Counted from the first letter of the stretch, positions 34,719-47,606 are shown. The stretch is 64,000 nt of DNA from Paragonimus westermani (GCA_008508345.1 QNGE01001317.1:7989-71988), one strand, 5' to 3'. Made by a program: numbers and translations. Notes: generated by a model not told the origin, from the letters alone.

Positions 34719-35066
34719 TTAGTCTGGGTGTGCGTCATTTTGCTTTGCGGAGCTGTTTGCGAATGGTACATTGTCACAGTATAAATGGAGGTTCTGTTTC
34801 GATTGTGTGTTTCTTCTACCGTTGTTGTTGATGTATTGGAGGAGTTTTCTGGAAGTTCGTAGTGCATACTCTGAAGGTACGTCACGAGAGAAGTACTTCT
34901 TGATCGCAGACCACTGAGTCAAACGAAGGAACATTACAGGTAGGCGCAATGAGACCTCCTGTACTGTTTCCCCTCCGGTTGGCGTTGGTCCGGTCGTCGT
35001 GATAGTGTTTACGTTCCGTCGCGTGGGTTGACCGGAATTTGAATCAAATGTTCTCGCTGTCGACAT
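34719..35066 (-). CDS. open frame of 115 residues inside the transposon, unrecognised
   Basis: It starts MSTARTFDSNSGQPTRRN and continues with TTTGPTPTGGE and LRLPVMFLRLTQWSAIKKYF. A Ser/Thr/Pro-rich start followed by a more structured basic segment is protein-like. It lies about 2.6 kb downstream of the transposase on the same strand, so it could be a second product of the element or an unrelated remnant. No family is recognised. Confidence 0.35.
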   Translation of the reverse strand: MSTARTFDSNSGQPTRRNVNTITTTGPTPTGGETVQEVSLRLPVMFLRLTQWSAIKKYFSRDVPSEYALRTSRKLLQYINNNGRRNTQSKQNLHLYCDNVPFANSSAKQNDAHPD

Positions 35067-37641
35067 CGAAACACCGATAATTGTGTGTTCATATATCCAT
35101 CACGTGTATTGAAAGTTACATACGGTTACTGTTAATCATTTCGAGTGTCATACCAGATCGCTACGTACTGAACTAATGTTGCTACATGGTATCTGATATT
35201 TCCCGTTTTGCCGCGCTTGTCTTTTTCTGAAATACAGACAATTAACCGTTCCACATGGTATATTGATTGTCCCTATCGACACTGTCTCGTGTCAGATCTG
35301 GTGGCGCTTGAGGCACTGAGCGTTTGCGGTTGGTCCGGGGGCAAAATTAACGCACAAAACGCAATGTAGCGCTACGAGTGTCGGAATGGGCATCACTCCA
35401 AGTCCACCCGCCTCAACGAACACCAGTATAAGCAGCTAGTCTCTTCAACTGTCAGTGTTATTTGCAAGGGCTGCTGCCAAGACACCGCTCCGCTATTGAC
35501 TGGTCACGAACAGACCAGAACAATTGGTGATGTCGCACCCGCAGCCTGAAAAAAGGGTTATCAGAACGAAGGGAGTCCAGCCTCGCCATCGACCCCAACT
35601 TTGTACGTTGTTTCCCAGCCTCTTCCACACACTGCTTTCTCCTATGTTGTGAAATCCAACGGCGAAGTATGTAATAAATGCATGCATATGAATTTTCTCA
35701 TTCTGTGAAAGAAATTACCCGTGTTCAAACAGCTTCATCAGGACACCCAACCACACCTGATTGCTTTCAAGTAGGCCTGGCTTCTTCGTTAGAGTGAGTC
35801 TCGTGTAGCAGGTATTGGCAGCAGCTAATGACCACGACTGGGGAGAACATAACAGGCGGGATTTCAAAGTTCCTGTATTGCTTGAATGTGGTTTTTGCAG
35901 GAACTTAACCCCGTACGTGATGTCATTCTCTTCTGGGTTTCGGAGATCCTAGGGATGGTGGGTTTCTATCGTGCATGCTGCAGCAAACACACAAGGAGCC
36001 ATGTTTGGAGAGCAGGCAAAGGGGCAACACGTGTGTAGGATGCTGGCTAGAGTTACATGGTAATGGCATATAGGGTCAGATAAACTGTAACGGATACTGA
36101 GCGAGTGTGTACAACCTGCAATAATCTGGTGTTTTCTTTGTACTACCCAGACTACACACGGTAGTACAATCTCGAGTTCGTAATTTTTACGGAACTTCAT
36201 AATGCTGGCTACATTTGTAGTCCCCAAAGAACACCTTACGCATCGTTCCAGACAGCAACCAGTGAAATGGTGGTGGAATTTTAACCATCTAGAACAATAC
36301 GCATGATTCCCGGGTAGACGTACAGGACGCAAAGGACTTAATGTAGGCCCACGCTCTAGGGACCACACGGAATCATGTACAATAATCCTACGCTCGCGTG
36401 TTGCCGTAATCCTCAGGTAAGCCGCACGAACGTATTTTGCTGTATGGTCCTGCTCATTTTCCTAAGTGACGTAACGATAGGCGGTGAACGTGAACTCATG
36501 GTAATATAACGATAGCGAGTGATACATGGGTACACTGCATCACACATGCTTACATATTATCAACGAGAAATGTACGTTCGCTGTGAATTGCACCCGTACG
36601 GAGTAACCTACTTCGGACGTCAAGGACACCTCTACAACCGCAGTATTTTCGTATGGTGGTCGTGCATCTCGAGTAACCGCAATCGTTTCCATTCCTCTAA
36701 ATGCACCCAAACCTATTTCATTTTGAAAGGCGGAGATACTTAATTATGATGAAAATGTATTGTGCTATTTTTTACCATACAAAAGTCATTCCGTTGCGCA
36801 CCAGAGCCCCGTTAGCACAACCCGCAGATGGTTGCCACTGTTGCACCGGTTTGATGAGGGGTTGGATTTTGCAGCAGCCCCGCCCATCCTGCAACGTAAC
36901 AACGGAAACGATGAGTGCGGCAAAACGGGATGGGAAGGGAAAAACGGAATAAAAATGAGGTAGGTTAAAATGCCTGGCATGAAAGGGCTAATGCAAGCAA
37001 GCAGTGCGGATACTGATGGCATGGTGAGGGGACAAATAAAATCAAGCGGTGCAAGCGGTGAAACTGGAAACGTTCAACTGATTAACAGAAGCGATATTTG
37101 AAAACGGTAGCGACAGTTGGGTGTCCGGCACAACGCTGATGCCACCGACGGCAACAGCTGTCACACTGGATCCGGTCGGTTAAGTCCTCATCCGCCAAAT
37201 CCTCTCGGCCACATTCCGAACAATGTTGGTCGTCCACGGAAGGAAGGTGCTTTCTACGAACGCCACCCTTACTCTATTTTGTGACATACTTGGACGAGGA
37301 GTTGCTGCTGATGTGACGTAGCCGGACACTCCCAACGAACTCCGTGTAGTCCATCATTGCAGGCTGGTTTCCAAAGCCTACTGTTGGGAACGTTTTCCGC
37401 ATAGATTGCTTCCGTTGTCTCACTTGAAAACTAGATGCTGGTGACTACAACAGCTTCGGCTGAAACGATCTTCGCCTTTCAACTTCGGGGTCAAAGCCTG
37501 CACACGATCCTACGAACATTTTTCCGCCTGATGTAGCTAAATCCAAAAACTGTTTCAACGCTCTCACAGTCCACTCATAACTCTTAATTGACATGCTGCT
37601 GACTACCTCATAAATGTTCGACGTAAGGTTCCTAGTCTCTA
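35067..37641. other. no gene recognised (inside the transposon)
   Basis: Open frames (for example minus 35949-36368, plus 36519-36952) have no recognisable motif. This should hold the region downstream of the transposase. Confidence 0.35.
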
Positions 37642-39460
37642 TCAGTTTGCTTGCCTTATATTTTTAACCTCTCCTTTAATAAAACATCCCAAGCGTGCAC
37701 CGTTAACTGCGCAGCTTCGGGCATATTCGGGCAATAACCAACGACTGTTTCTCAACATATTACTTGCATCGATAAGGTCATTATTACAACACCACATAAG
37801 GTGTCTGCATGGCAGTTCCCAATTAAGGAAGGGCGAACACGTACAGGACCCATGACCGTGAACGCTGACAACGTGTTCATCAGCAAACGTTACTTTGCCC
37901 GGTTGCGTGTCCGACACGCAAACAGCCTTTTCCAGTTATCCGCAGCTACCCTTAGTGCATATGGAGAAAGTCGTTCCAATGCACTTACGCCACCCGTTTC
38001 ACATGCAGAACGTCCATCCTTCACTAGCAGCATCGTGACAATCCGTCGGAATTTCATTTCCAAGTACTCGTTTCGATTCATTATCTCCCTTATGCAGTCG
38101 TATAACGTGAACCGAGGTGACAGATTACCTTTGATATATCTATTAGCCACCTCTACCCCTTTGTTAGTCTTATTCCCGTAGTGCACAGTGCCACGTCGTG
38201 CATACATGGCCCAGTGCTTTTTCACAGGAAACAGGTGAGTTTGTAACTACTCACCAAGTTCCCTATTGGACTGCAAATGCTGCGAACTACCCCGCTGAAC
38301 TCCTCCTCGGATTTGCAATACAACAGATCACTCATTTCTTCGGCGAGAAAGTTTCTTTCATCTGAAGATATCCCCTTCAATTGCCTACATCTGCCAAGCA
38401 TATTCTGTTTCATATGAATTGAACAGAACAGAATCTTAGCGTTGAGAAAATATTCTGCTAAACATCCCAGCTGTTCCGGGTGCCCATTTACTACTATCGT
38501 CTTCACATCTATTGTTGGCATCAGCTGCCTAAAGCTGTCCAACATGACCTGGTAACAGAGCAAACGTTCATTGGGGAAAAAACTATAAAAACGCTCCTAC
38601 GTTTACCATCACAATCTGTGATAACAACACTCCATAGATGGTAAGCTCCGTTGTTGCACTCAGCTGTGGAATCTGCCATTATAACACCCCCATAATTTAC
38701 GTAGAGTTCTTGAAATCTCTCAGACGTAAACGACAAAACCAACAGGTTGCCCTCATCGTCCGTTTTAAATACGTAGGTCTTACAGGTTCTAGCATTTTAC
38801 GTATGCTCTCTAAATCAAAATTCGGACGTTCTCGTGGTCGCTTCCTCCGTATTAACGACCTTACGTCACTAGGATTCATCACTATATCATACTAACGCCT
38901 AACGTAATCGATAACTTCTCGGGTTCTGTGGAAACTGTCCAACAACCCACATACAGCTTCCTCCGTCGTGCTTTCTAGGATACGGTTGTCGGGCTATACT
39001 CCTGAGTCGACCGACATTGTCCTGTGATTGTGAATCAAGTGACTGTGCGATATACGTGAACCTTCCTCCTTGTACGATACATGAATAACCGGCGGACACT
39101 GAAAATCCCGAAACCTGTAACACCATATGTATAACCATGTAAAAAACTAAATACTCACTTGTGATTCACGCCTCCCGTCCGCCTGCTCTTCCTGGTACAG
39201 TGCGCACAAAACAGGTAGCACTGCTTGTACACTGCACTTTCCGAAATATTTTCCCCCCAATCCCGGTAGTACTGTGCACGTGTTACACAATTTCTGAGAA
39301 AGTAACTCGTTTCTGTCTCCAACTGAAACTTTCCCAACTTCCCACGAAACTCCACGAACGTGTCACAACCATCCGGGAAGTACACTCTGAACACTTCACT
39401 GAGGTCCACCAGTTCCGACATCTTGCGCAAAAACCGGTTATCTGCAAACCTACGCATCAA
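37642..39460 (-). pseudogene. MULE-type transposase with SWIM zinc finger, frameshifted
   Basis: On the minus strand a FAR1-like N-terminal region (YFPDGCDTFVEF, TETSYFLRNCVT) is followed by AGYSCIVQGGRFTYIAQSLD and RKRPRERPNFDLESIRKML. The catalytic core follows: VIMADSTAECNNGAYHLW with the first Asp, IVVNGHPEQLGCLAEYF, and FCSIHMKQNM with the C..H signature. The C-terminal SWIM finger has Cys-Thr-Cys then Cys-Arg-His (GSCTCSPF, LPCRHLMW). The second catalytic Asp appears as Asn (VVNGHPEQ). Frame breaks occur near 38770 and at a T/C run near 38575. Two others may be real short introns: GTGAGT at about 39157, and a 38-nt GT-AG intron near 38226-38263 that joins GNL to HWAMYARRG in phase. It would cut and integrate the surrounding element. 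Confidence 0.8.
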
Positions 39461-40440
39461 CGCTCGATTTTATACCGCGAACCAGCCACTTACCAATCAC
39501 CTCATCCAAATCTGCCTATAAACACCCTACAGCCGTCAACGCAATTTCGGGAACGTCAAAATTCATCTTCTGGGTGTTTCACCACTACGTGATATAATCA
39601 GCGCCGGAAAATTTTTGGAATAAAGTCTTCGGCGACGGAAAAAGTGAATGTATATATTTAGTCGAAAAATTGCGTAGAATCCAGAGCAGGAGGTTGTTGA
39701 TTGCTGGAAGCCGTCAGAAAATTGAAAATCCCACGAACTGTTCGACCAAGACAAGTTTTTGGCGTCCGTCTATCGCAAAAATTTTCCTCGTACAATGAAT
39801 GATTACGACAGTAAGAAAAAGTACGCAATCCTACACGCGAGACGATTAATTTTAGAGAAATTGTATTTACTATGGCGAATATTGTGCATGCGACATTTTT
39901 GTCAGACTTCATGCGATCATGTTGTTTTTGGTCTGGTTAGTAACATACAATTTTGTCAACTATCCGTTTTGGTACTTTGCGATTTAATCGTGATTTACTC
40001 AGGCAACCGGAATATTGAGTCAACGATTTGGAATATCCCGTGAAGTGTGCGTGTTCTGGTTATAACTCACATAACGTCATTCTGCTGGATTTATCGACAT
40101 GCAGCAATCGCACATTTCCCAGCAATCTGAGTAGTGCGTGCACATGTATAGAAACGTGAATAAAGTATCGTTGATTTTACAACGGCCTAGTGAGCATGCA
40201 GTAAGCCAAATGCTGGTTGGAGGTGTGAGTAAATACTTCAACGAACTGTTTTAAGGAAACCTTTTTCGAGGCGAGTTGGACAACGTGGGAACGTATCCAA
40301 ATCGTACACATCTAATGGCTAAATTTGTCCAGGATCACACTCAAAAAGGTCATCAGGGGATACACAGAGTTTGAAGATAAACAGTGTGTTTGATGGCTTA
40401 AGATAGTTGTCCAAACTCTTCTAAAATGTTGAATGTTGTT

Positions 40441-40905
40441 AATGACTGACTTCATTCGGAACTTTATACCGAATGTAGGAATATTTTACAATGGAGAAGG
40501 TTGCGCGTATCTTTTCGCGGGATAGGAGGATTGGCAAGGTGGATCTCTTACTTCTTGGACTCTACGGGGATGGAGCAAAGCAGCCACTATACTTGATCGG
40601 TTCACAGACGCTGTATGCGGGGTGGTGATGGAACACATTGTTGCAGATCAGGGGATACCGTAATGCATATTTACTAAACAAAGCCCCTGCTTCAAAAGTT
40701 TCGGAAATGTGTAAACGCCTGGGAATTAAGAAAACTTGCATAACTCCATATCATCTTCGGTCGAGATATCGGAACCGGTCAAATTGAACGCATTCAAAGG
40801 AAGATTGCGTTGACCTGTTTATTGATCTTCTGGCGCATCTTCACGAACGAACGCATTATTGGACGCGCGTTTTCCTCCTTTGTCCGCGGAAAATAATTCG
40901 TTTGT
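40441..40905 (+). mobile_element. Ty3/gypsy integrase fragment inserted in the transposon
   Basis: It contains VADQG at 40640-40654 (second catalytic Asp region), then SEMCKRLGIKKTCITPYH, then a degenerate form of the GQIERFHR block. The short transposon copy is continuous across this point, so the fragment is an insertion. Its last 137 bases recur at 31678-31814. Confidence 0.75.
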
Positions 40906-41481
40906 CTTTATCGACTGTTTAGTTCTGTTCCCCAATTGACCTTTATTACTGCCAATTTCAAAACCTCACTAGGTGTTTCCAGTATTCCTACTTCGCTCCA
41001 GTGTTTCTCCCGACATTCCTGTTTAGCTCACTGTAATATTAGACTTCCGGGATGAGGAGTTATATCAGCTTTCAGCTTGCATCATTTAGTGTCGCATCGG
41101 AGAAGCTTTTCAGAGAATCAGAAGTCAAAGTATTTCACAACATTCTTGAAGCACACCGGATAATGTAACAGATGCTGGGCAATAAAAATGTGCTTTATGC
41201 GAGTGAGGCCATTTCTGGCCGCAGTCTCAGAGGTTGGTGTCGTACCATAACCCTGATGGGATATCACGTAAGCCTCATCAGAGCACGTCAGGCATCGTTG
41301 GTTAATTTGATTTGACCGCTGTGTGAAATAGATTTTATTTGCTAAATCGCTTCATTGAAAGCGGTGTGATACTTAGGAATGATCATAACGTCGTCGTGCA
41401 GCTTGGAAGTGGTGACGCAGTAGTGAATGCTAACGGAAAATAGACGGCGAGCTCATTTTTAAAAAAATATAAGGAAATTAA

Positions 41482-41640
41482 TTTCTAGTTGATCATCGCT
41501 CACATTTGATCGCAGCGTTCGCATTCAGATNTGGCTGGGAAGTCTATCTGAATGCGAAGGCTGCGATCAAATGTGAGTGATGGTCAACTAGAAAATAAAC
41601 TAAATCCCCGACTACTCATCAGTAAATTAGTTTCTGTCAA
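41482..41640. mobile_element. SINE fold-back copy with a single N near its centre
   Basis: Arm 41482-41530 and arm 41546-41594 are reverse complements (49 bases, few mismatches) of the SINE body (gatcgcagcgttcgcattcagat and so on). The right arm continues to the SINE 3' end, actcatcagtaa, near 41632. A single N stands at 41531, exactly at the end of the left arm. The tRNA-like head is absent from both arms. Confidence 0.8.
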
Positions 41641-44600
41641 GTATCACTGATGGCGTAACGTCATTTTCTAAGACGGTTCTGCTAATAAGGATGACCAGAC
41701 ACTAACAGCGTTTATGACAAACATTTTGAGAGTTGGTGGTGTGCATTGGACCTCTAGAATGTGGCGGTTACCACATTTATTTCCACTCTCGTAATTTCAA
41801 CCATAAGGTATAAACGAAGCGTAAAGTATTTAACGGTGAATCCGATGACTCCTAGCCAATGCTTTTACTAACTGCAAACTGTTGACAACTACCAACACTT
41901 TTACTCCAAATCAATGTGGACAAATAGCAGCGTAGTTGTGAATCAGGATATCTGCAACATCTCTGAAAGGTCCTGTTTGTTACTGTTATTGTGAACTTTG
42001 AGTTCATTATGGACAAGCTTGGCCCTGTGATATTCACCTTGACATTCGTCTGAACTTCTTTTTGTTGTTTTAGACATTACATGTCAAACGTTTTTGAACA
42101 AGACCTACTAGTTGGTTTATCATAATGAGACTTTGTGAATCACCTAAAACATTGGATTGCACACTGTCCATCCTATTGAAAATATACACAGATATGATAT
42201 GACCTGAAACAGAGTTACAGGCCCAGTGCTGAAGATGGACACGTCAGTGACAACCTTGATGAACCTCCTGTTAGTACACTTGACATAGAATTACTTAGAA
42301 CATGATAGAGAGAACCAAGAACACGTTCCAGTGGAAAAAACTAGTTGGATAAACAAACTGAATGACACTAAGTAAGAGTTTTATATTTGGCTTGCCGACG
42401 TTCTGCTTCAACAGAAAAAACATTCATAGAAATTACATTCATTCAAGCCTGGGAACACAGTCCACTAGGCGAATCTGTTCAAGATGTATACAAAGATCGA
42501 CAGTTCAGGCTGGAATAGTACCCTGAATTGAAAATGTCATCATAAGGCACAAGGTGGAATACATAAAGCGATATTCCCTGACGACAAAGAGAGTATTAGG
42601 GGATAGTATAGACTACAATGACAGAAAAAGATTAGGAGAATGCCTTTTGAAGTGGTTACATCTGATGATGTTGTGAAGCCGTGGGCTCGACAGTTGACGA
42701 CCTCGTCCCTGGCTTTTAGTTATTCCTTGTTCGTTAGGTAGATTACTTACACCACACATCCTGTTGATTAATTGTCATCACCTTAAGATGATTCCACGGC
42801 TGTTGCTACAAATGTGCAATCTGACGTGGCGAGAGCAAGCCTTGTTATATTTACGAAGGATGTCTATAAAACTGGTCGCCGCTCGTGTCGACGCTGATCT
42901 TCTGAATGTGTTTGCTGTTGTCTCCTGCTACTGTTGATTCATCCGTCAACCATTTTTGAGCACATCTTCCATTCTACATACTTCAAAATCGGTGCAGTCT
43001 ACTGTCACTTATTTTAGGGACGTACAGCTACTGGCTAACTAGCTATTATCACCAGCCTCTTTTTACACCTACAAAAATCGTTCTGGTAAAAAACCACCCT
43101 CCATGAGGTTTTTGACTGGTGTTCATCAAAGTTCTTGGGCTTTATACTGAGTGATAATACACAGACATCTTGCTTGCGTTCACGTCAAGCAAGGCTTGGT
43201 TAAAATGAAGCAAAATTTTGCCTGTTGAATACGATGATCTGTTATCCTCTTTTTTTAATCGCACTAATCACACAGCACTGGTGTAGAAAACGACCACACC
43301 CCATAGTTTTACGCTATCTGTTGGATGCTATCATTTATATCCAGAAGAAAGCCTTCTATCATAATTACTAAACCATATCGTCTGCTGGAAAATAGTATTT
43401 TCTTACCTCCCGAATAAATTCTCAGGTGGAAGTACCAGCTTAGAATAGGCAACCAGAAGAGCGAAATGTTCTGTATAAAGTGACTTCACTGAGAAGACAG
43501 ATCAGATCTTGAGAGAAGACCTGGAAAGATTACTCATTGACATTAGGGTGGGTCTTCAACTGACGGTGATATGTTCATGAGCAAACCTCACGCACCACCC
43601 AAACAAGTTAGATGTTGATCGTTAATGAGAAATATATCGTGAAGTCTGTCCATGAGTTTGTAGTTTCGTAGGTTGTTACACGAGGGAGAAAGATCTCTGT
43701 TTGTACGTTCATTTCTCTGTGCTGGTCGATGGAAAATTGTACTGGACGGTTTATAGGTGTAAGGGAAAGGTGAATGGAAATAAACGAAAGCAAGCTTCAA
43801 TAAATCTGTCGACTGCAGTCCTATTGACAAAGAACGCTGAAAGACAGCAAAACAACTCACCGTCAGATATGCGCAGTTACTGACCTGTTTGACTGGGCTA
43901 GAATGACGAGTAAGAACATCTTGATGCACTCCTTTTGTGACTAAGCTAGTTTAAGCAAACTCACCTCAATGATCACTGTAGCACGTGAGCCATGTTTACC
44001 CCCACATGATCTCTGGAAAGTGTAAACGCTCTTAGGACATTACAGACTTCACCCCTCAGTATGGACACGTGATAACGGACTCACAAGACGCGCTTGGTAG
44101 ACAGACCAAGAGTGACCAATATTGGAGCTTCTCAATCATAAGCTAGCTGAAGGCCATTCTCTAAAGTACAAGTCAATATCCCATATTGACATACTTAACC
44201 GACATCTGAGCACACTCTTTAAGTCTGTTCTGATCGCCAACAGTGCAAGATTCCATCAGTCTCTAGTTTGTTCTCGTCTGGTCGCGAACGGTATACCCAC
44301 TTGTGTATAAATAAGCTATTACATAACAGTAGATACTGCATGGGTTAACCCCCGTCTGTTTTGAATGCTGTGGTCTTTGACTGGAACAGGTTGTATATAT
44401 CTCCATCATGTGCTCCTATGTTGTATCCACTAATGTGTAACGATCTGGTAACCGATAAAAAAGTAGGAGAAGAAAATTCACTTGAAAGTTTACATCCTAT
44501 CAGAAGGTACATCTCACCGTAATGTACAGCACCAATCTGATTAGAAAACAGTATTCATTCATTCATTCGTTTGTAATGTGAATTTCTCGTCGCATAAATT

Positions 44601-44869
44601 GACTTTCAAATCAACTAGGGCCCGAAAAAGAATATAAAAATAATTAAGACTCCAAGCTGGAAATGATGAAGTTGATGATGAGAATGGCGGTAATAGTTTT
44701 GTTGACATTTTTTTGCCGGTTTATTGATGATTGTAGTGATGAGTTTTGAGACATACCCTCAGTGATGTATCATGAGTAGTTTGTAGTAGGGAATAGTGTT
44801 AATTTCCCTTTTCTTGGTCGATCATTGTCCCCTTCGCACTGATCTCATTCCATCACAGTTAGCTTTAGC
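41641..44869. other. no gene recognised
   Basis: About 3.2 kb with only short frames. A small ATTC tandem repeat lies at about 44553-44569. Overlapping minus frames at 43588-43929 carry no motif. Confidence 0.45.
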
Positions 44870-45787
44870 TCATGTGACGATCATGAGAATGCTATCGTGG
44901 AAAGAGTTATGGCAGCTTTTAGCTCCGCTCATAGCAGTGTTAAATTCGCCAAGAAGTCAGAGAACAATGGTGAAATAAATTTTTTGGATGTTGGTATAGT
45001 AAGAAGGGAAGATGGTTCAATCGGACGAACGGTGTAGAGAAAACAGACTTGGAGTGGCCAGCACATTCACTTTGACAGTTTTGTTCCGCTAAATCAAAAG
45101 CGAAACCTCATAAAATGCCTGACAGGTAGAGCGTTAACTATCTGCACCTCCGACACTTTACAAGCTGAGCTAGACTTTCTACAAGAAGTGTTCATGCAGC
45201 ATGGCTACGCAATGCGTTTAATCGAGAAGGTGATGCAGGCGGTAGAGTTGAAACTTAAGGCACCCTCCGTGAATAAGAAACGGGCGTTTATTAGTCTTCC
45301 TTCCAGGGGAGATCCCATGGCCGAACTTGTCACCAGAAAGCTCAGAAAGTCAGTCGAAACAACCTACCTTGGCGCTCAATTGTGTATCAGTTCCCGTTCA
45401 ACACCCATTATCATGTCACAACTGGAAGACAAACTTCCATGTTTCACAACCAATTAATGCGTGTACTCATTTGTTTGCTCGTGTCGAGCATCATATATTG
45501 GTCGTACTACAAGGCGATTGTCGGACAGAGTGTGTGAACACCATCCTGCGTGGTTGAACACTGGTGTGATTAAAACGGTTTCAGGCGCGATTGTTGCTCA
45601 CTTGACCGACTCGAATCATTCTGTCAGTAAGAAAGATGTTTTTCAAATTGTCCACCGATTGCTAAGGAATAGGTCAAAAATGGTGAGATTCTGAATGCCG
45701 ACCGTGGCCGAAGTCATCAGCGTTCGACTGCGCAACCCTGACCACTGTGCTCAGAAGACGTTCGTGCGGACACTTAACCTCCCCTGA
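44870..45787 (+). mobile_element. Penelope-like element: RT C-terminus and GIY-YIG endonuclease, decayed
   Basis: It reads SCDDHENAIVERVMAAF (catalytic box, Tyr-Val-Asp-Asp reduced to Ser-Cys-Asp-Asp), then NNGEINFLDVGIVRREDGS, a stop, then KQTWSGQHIHFDSFVPLNQK, the PLE hallmark after the palm. A linker region follows, then the GIY-YIG domain as YSFVCSCRASYIGRTTRRL with EHHPAWL. In-frame stops occur at about 45036, 45455-45460 and 45692. Such elements pair an RT with an endonuclease to insert themselves. The 5' half of the RT is missing. Confidence 0.88.
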
Positions 45788-47192
45788 CGAATAATCAATT
45801 AGGCCCACAATTTGGAACAGCGATTGCGTAACTGATAACAAACACGTCGTCCTTAATTTACGTCGACCGTATTATTGTGAAAGCGAAAGTTGACCTACAG
45901 CATTTCCTTTGAGCATATTTTTCTGACGCAAGACATTAGAGAGTGAACCAGATGGTTTTTTGTTCATGAGTAGTAAATTTCTGGAAGTAAGTATATTGAC
46001 CATTTCACATTTCTATAGGAAGTCCAGCTCATCCCAATGATCTTTCAGAACGTAGTTATGTCAGAAGGATGAAATATGTCCTTCTTCCTCAATTCAGCGG
46101 CGTACTGAATGTCATATGCTTGAATCAGCATTTCAGCGACAAGTTTTACATCAATAGTTACTAAATTAACACCAGAAACATCGTCCCCTTACTAGAGGTA
46201 GAGAACGAAAGTTTGACTGTTCGGAAACAGCTGTGCGTCATCCAGCTTTCCATGGAGATGTCAGTAAGGAATGGACACTAGAGCAAGCCCACTTTCTTCG
46301 CCATCAGTTTGTCAGTATACCTCTCCAATACGTTTGAAATATAGGCTAACCGGAAAACGCAAATTAAACTTTGCTGACTTCAGTTGAAATTCTCACTTCT
46401 ATGTCGTATTAAACAATGCATTCACAAATAAACTTAATTGTATCCACATCTGTAAATTGTGAATAGACATCGAAAGTGTACACGTGATATCTTGCAACTG
46501 CAAGATTTATCAACTGGTTAATGAAGCTCAAGTTTTCTACTAAAGTGTAAAGACAGCTGTAATCAGTCTGCCCATTTTTTATACCAAATTCTGCACATTT
46601 CCGTGATAAGACCAATCGTACATATCTAGGATAGTCCGAACTGTCGCTTTATGTTTGGGAATCTTCTAAAGTCTGTACAAAACCGAGAGCAATAGAGCCG
46701 GTAGATTGGATGTTTGGCTAATTTGATCAAAATGTACCCACAAATTTCGACCGAAACCGAAGTCACAAATGTAGTCCTTAGTACAAGTGTATCACAGCTG
46801 GTCATTCAGTAAACGTGACGGAAGCCATTAGGATCGTACGCAGAAAATTCAAATCAGTTAACTTAATGCAGCCATAGTTTTCGTCTATGACCTAAATGTG
46901 TTTCAATGCTTTCGTATGCAAAAAATTTTGTCCGTTCTCTTAAACATGCCTAGTCCCGAGTGAATTACGCCCCTTCCTCAACGACAGCTCACGTAGGAGA
47001 CTGGTCTCGGTTACCGGGATTAAGTCAATTAGACGACTTAATTCCTCCTTCCTATCCTGTGTGTAGTCGTGTTGACCAGCTGAAGATGAATCCATACAGA
47101 TGTTTGACATGCGATCTTTTAACTGAACTGTAATTTTTACATTACCTCTAAATAAAAACCAAGTTTTTTCCTTTGGATTTTGTTCCCTGCAG
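45788..47192. other. no gene recognised
   Basis: Nothing supportable was found. A minus-strand frame at 46409-46615 is open but unrecognised. Confidence 0.4.
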
Positions 47193-47336
47193 GGGGATTA
47201 TATGTACCAGGGTAACTTACACGGTCTCTTTTCTATCAGAGCCAGATCGTTAATGTTCTACACAGGGACGTACGAATTCAGACTAACATGCTTGAACGGC
47301 AAGCGCATTGAAAGTGGAGGGATACACAAAAAACAG
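47193..47336 (+). CDS. candidate exon, unrecognised
   Basis: Bounded by ccctgcag and CAG|GTATGC, 48 codons, open, with YMYQGNLHGLFSIRARSLM and TYEFRLTCLNGKRIE. The splice signals are good, but no partner exon in phase was found. It could be a chance frame. Confidence 0.28.
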
Positions 47337-47606
47337 GTATGCCTAGCCAGTTCACTGGCATTAAACACCCACATTCACTCAGTTAATGTGACAGTCTTTA
47401 ATACTATATCGTATCCCACTTTTAAGAACAAAACGACTGTCGTTGTGGGACAATTACTTTGTGCGTCTGTGTAAATAGATAAAAATCAGTGAAAAGGAAT
47501 CAGATAACAAAATAATAATGAACTTTCTGTAATTAAAAAACCCTTACGAAATAATTCTTTTATAAGTAATTGGCGTGGCCGGACAACTTGTCATCAGTTT
47601 TTGCAG

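Larger units (their letters stand above)
34031..41141 (-). mobile_element. long copy of a MULE-like DNA transposon, about 7.1 kb
   Basis: The limits come from comparison with the short copy: the left end atatttcacaac at 34031 and the right end tatttcacaac at 41131-41141. The transposase (37642-39460) and a second open frame (34719-35066) are on the minus strand. About 465 bases of gypsy integrase (40441-40905) interrupt the right part, which is contiguous in the short copy. No inverted terminal repeat was seen, so the true ends and class are uncertain. Confidence 0.55.

Noticed and set aside
37801..38181. A 126-codon plus-strand protein
   Set aside because: It is antisense to the MULE-type transposase, whose motifs are clear on the other strand.
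46409..46615. A second phosphatase domain downstream of the PTP exons
   Set aside because: The open frame has no WPD or HCxxxxxR-like motif, and nothing else below 49500 resembled a D2 domain.
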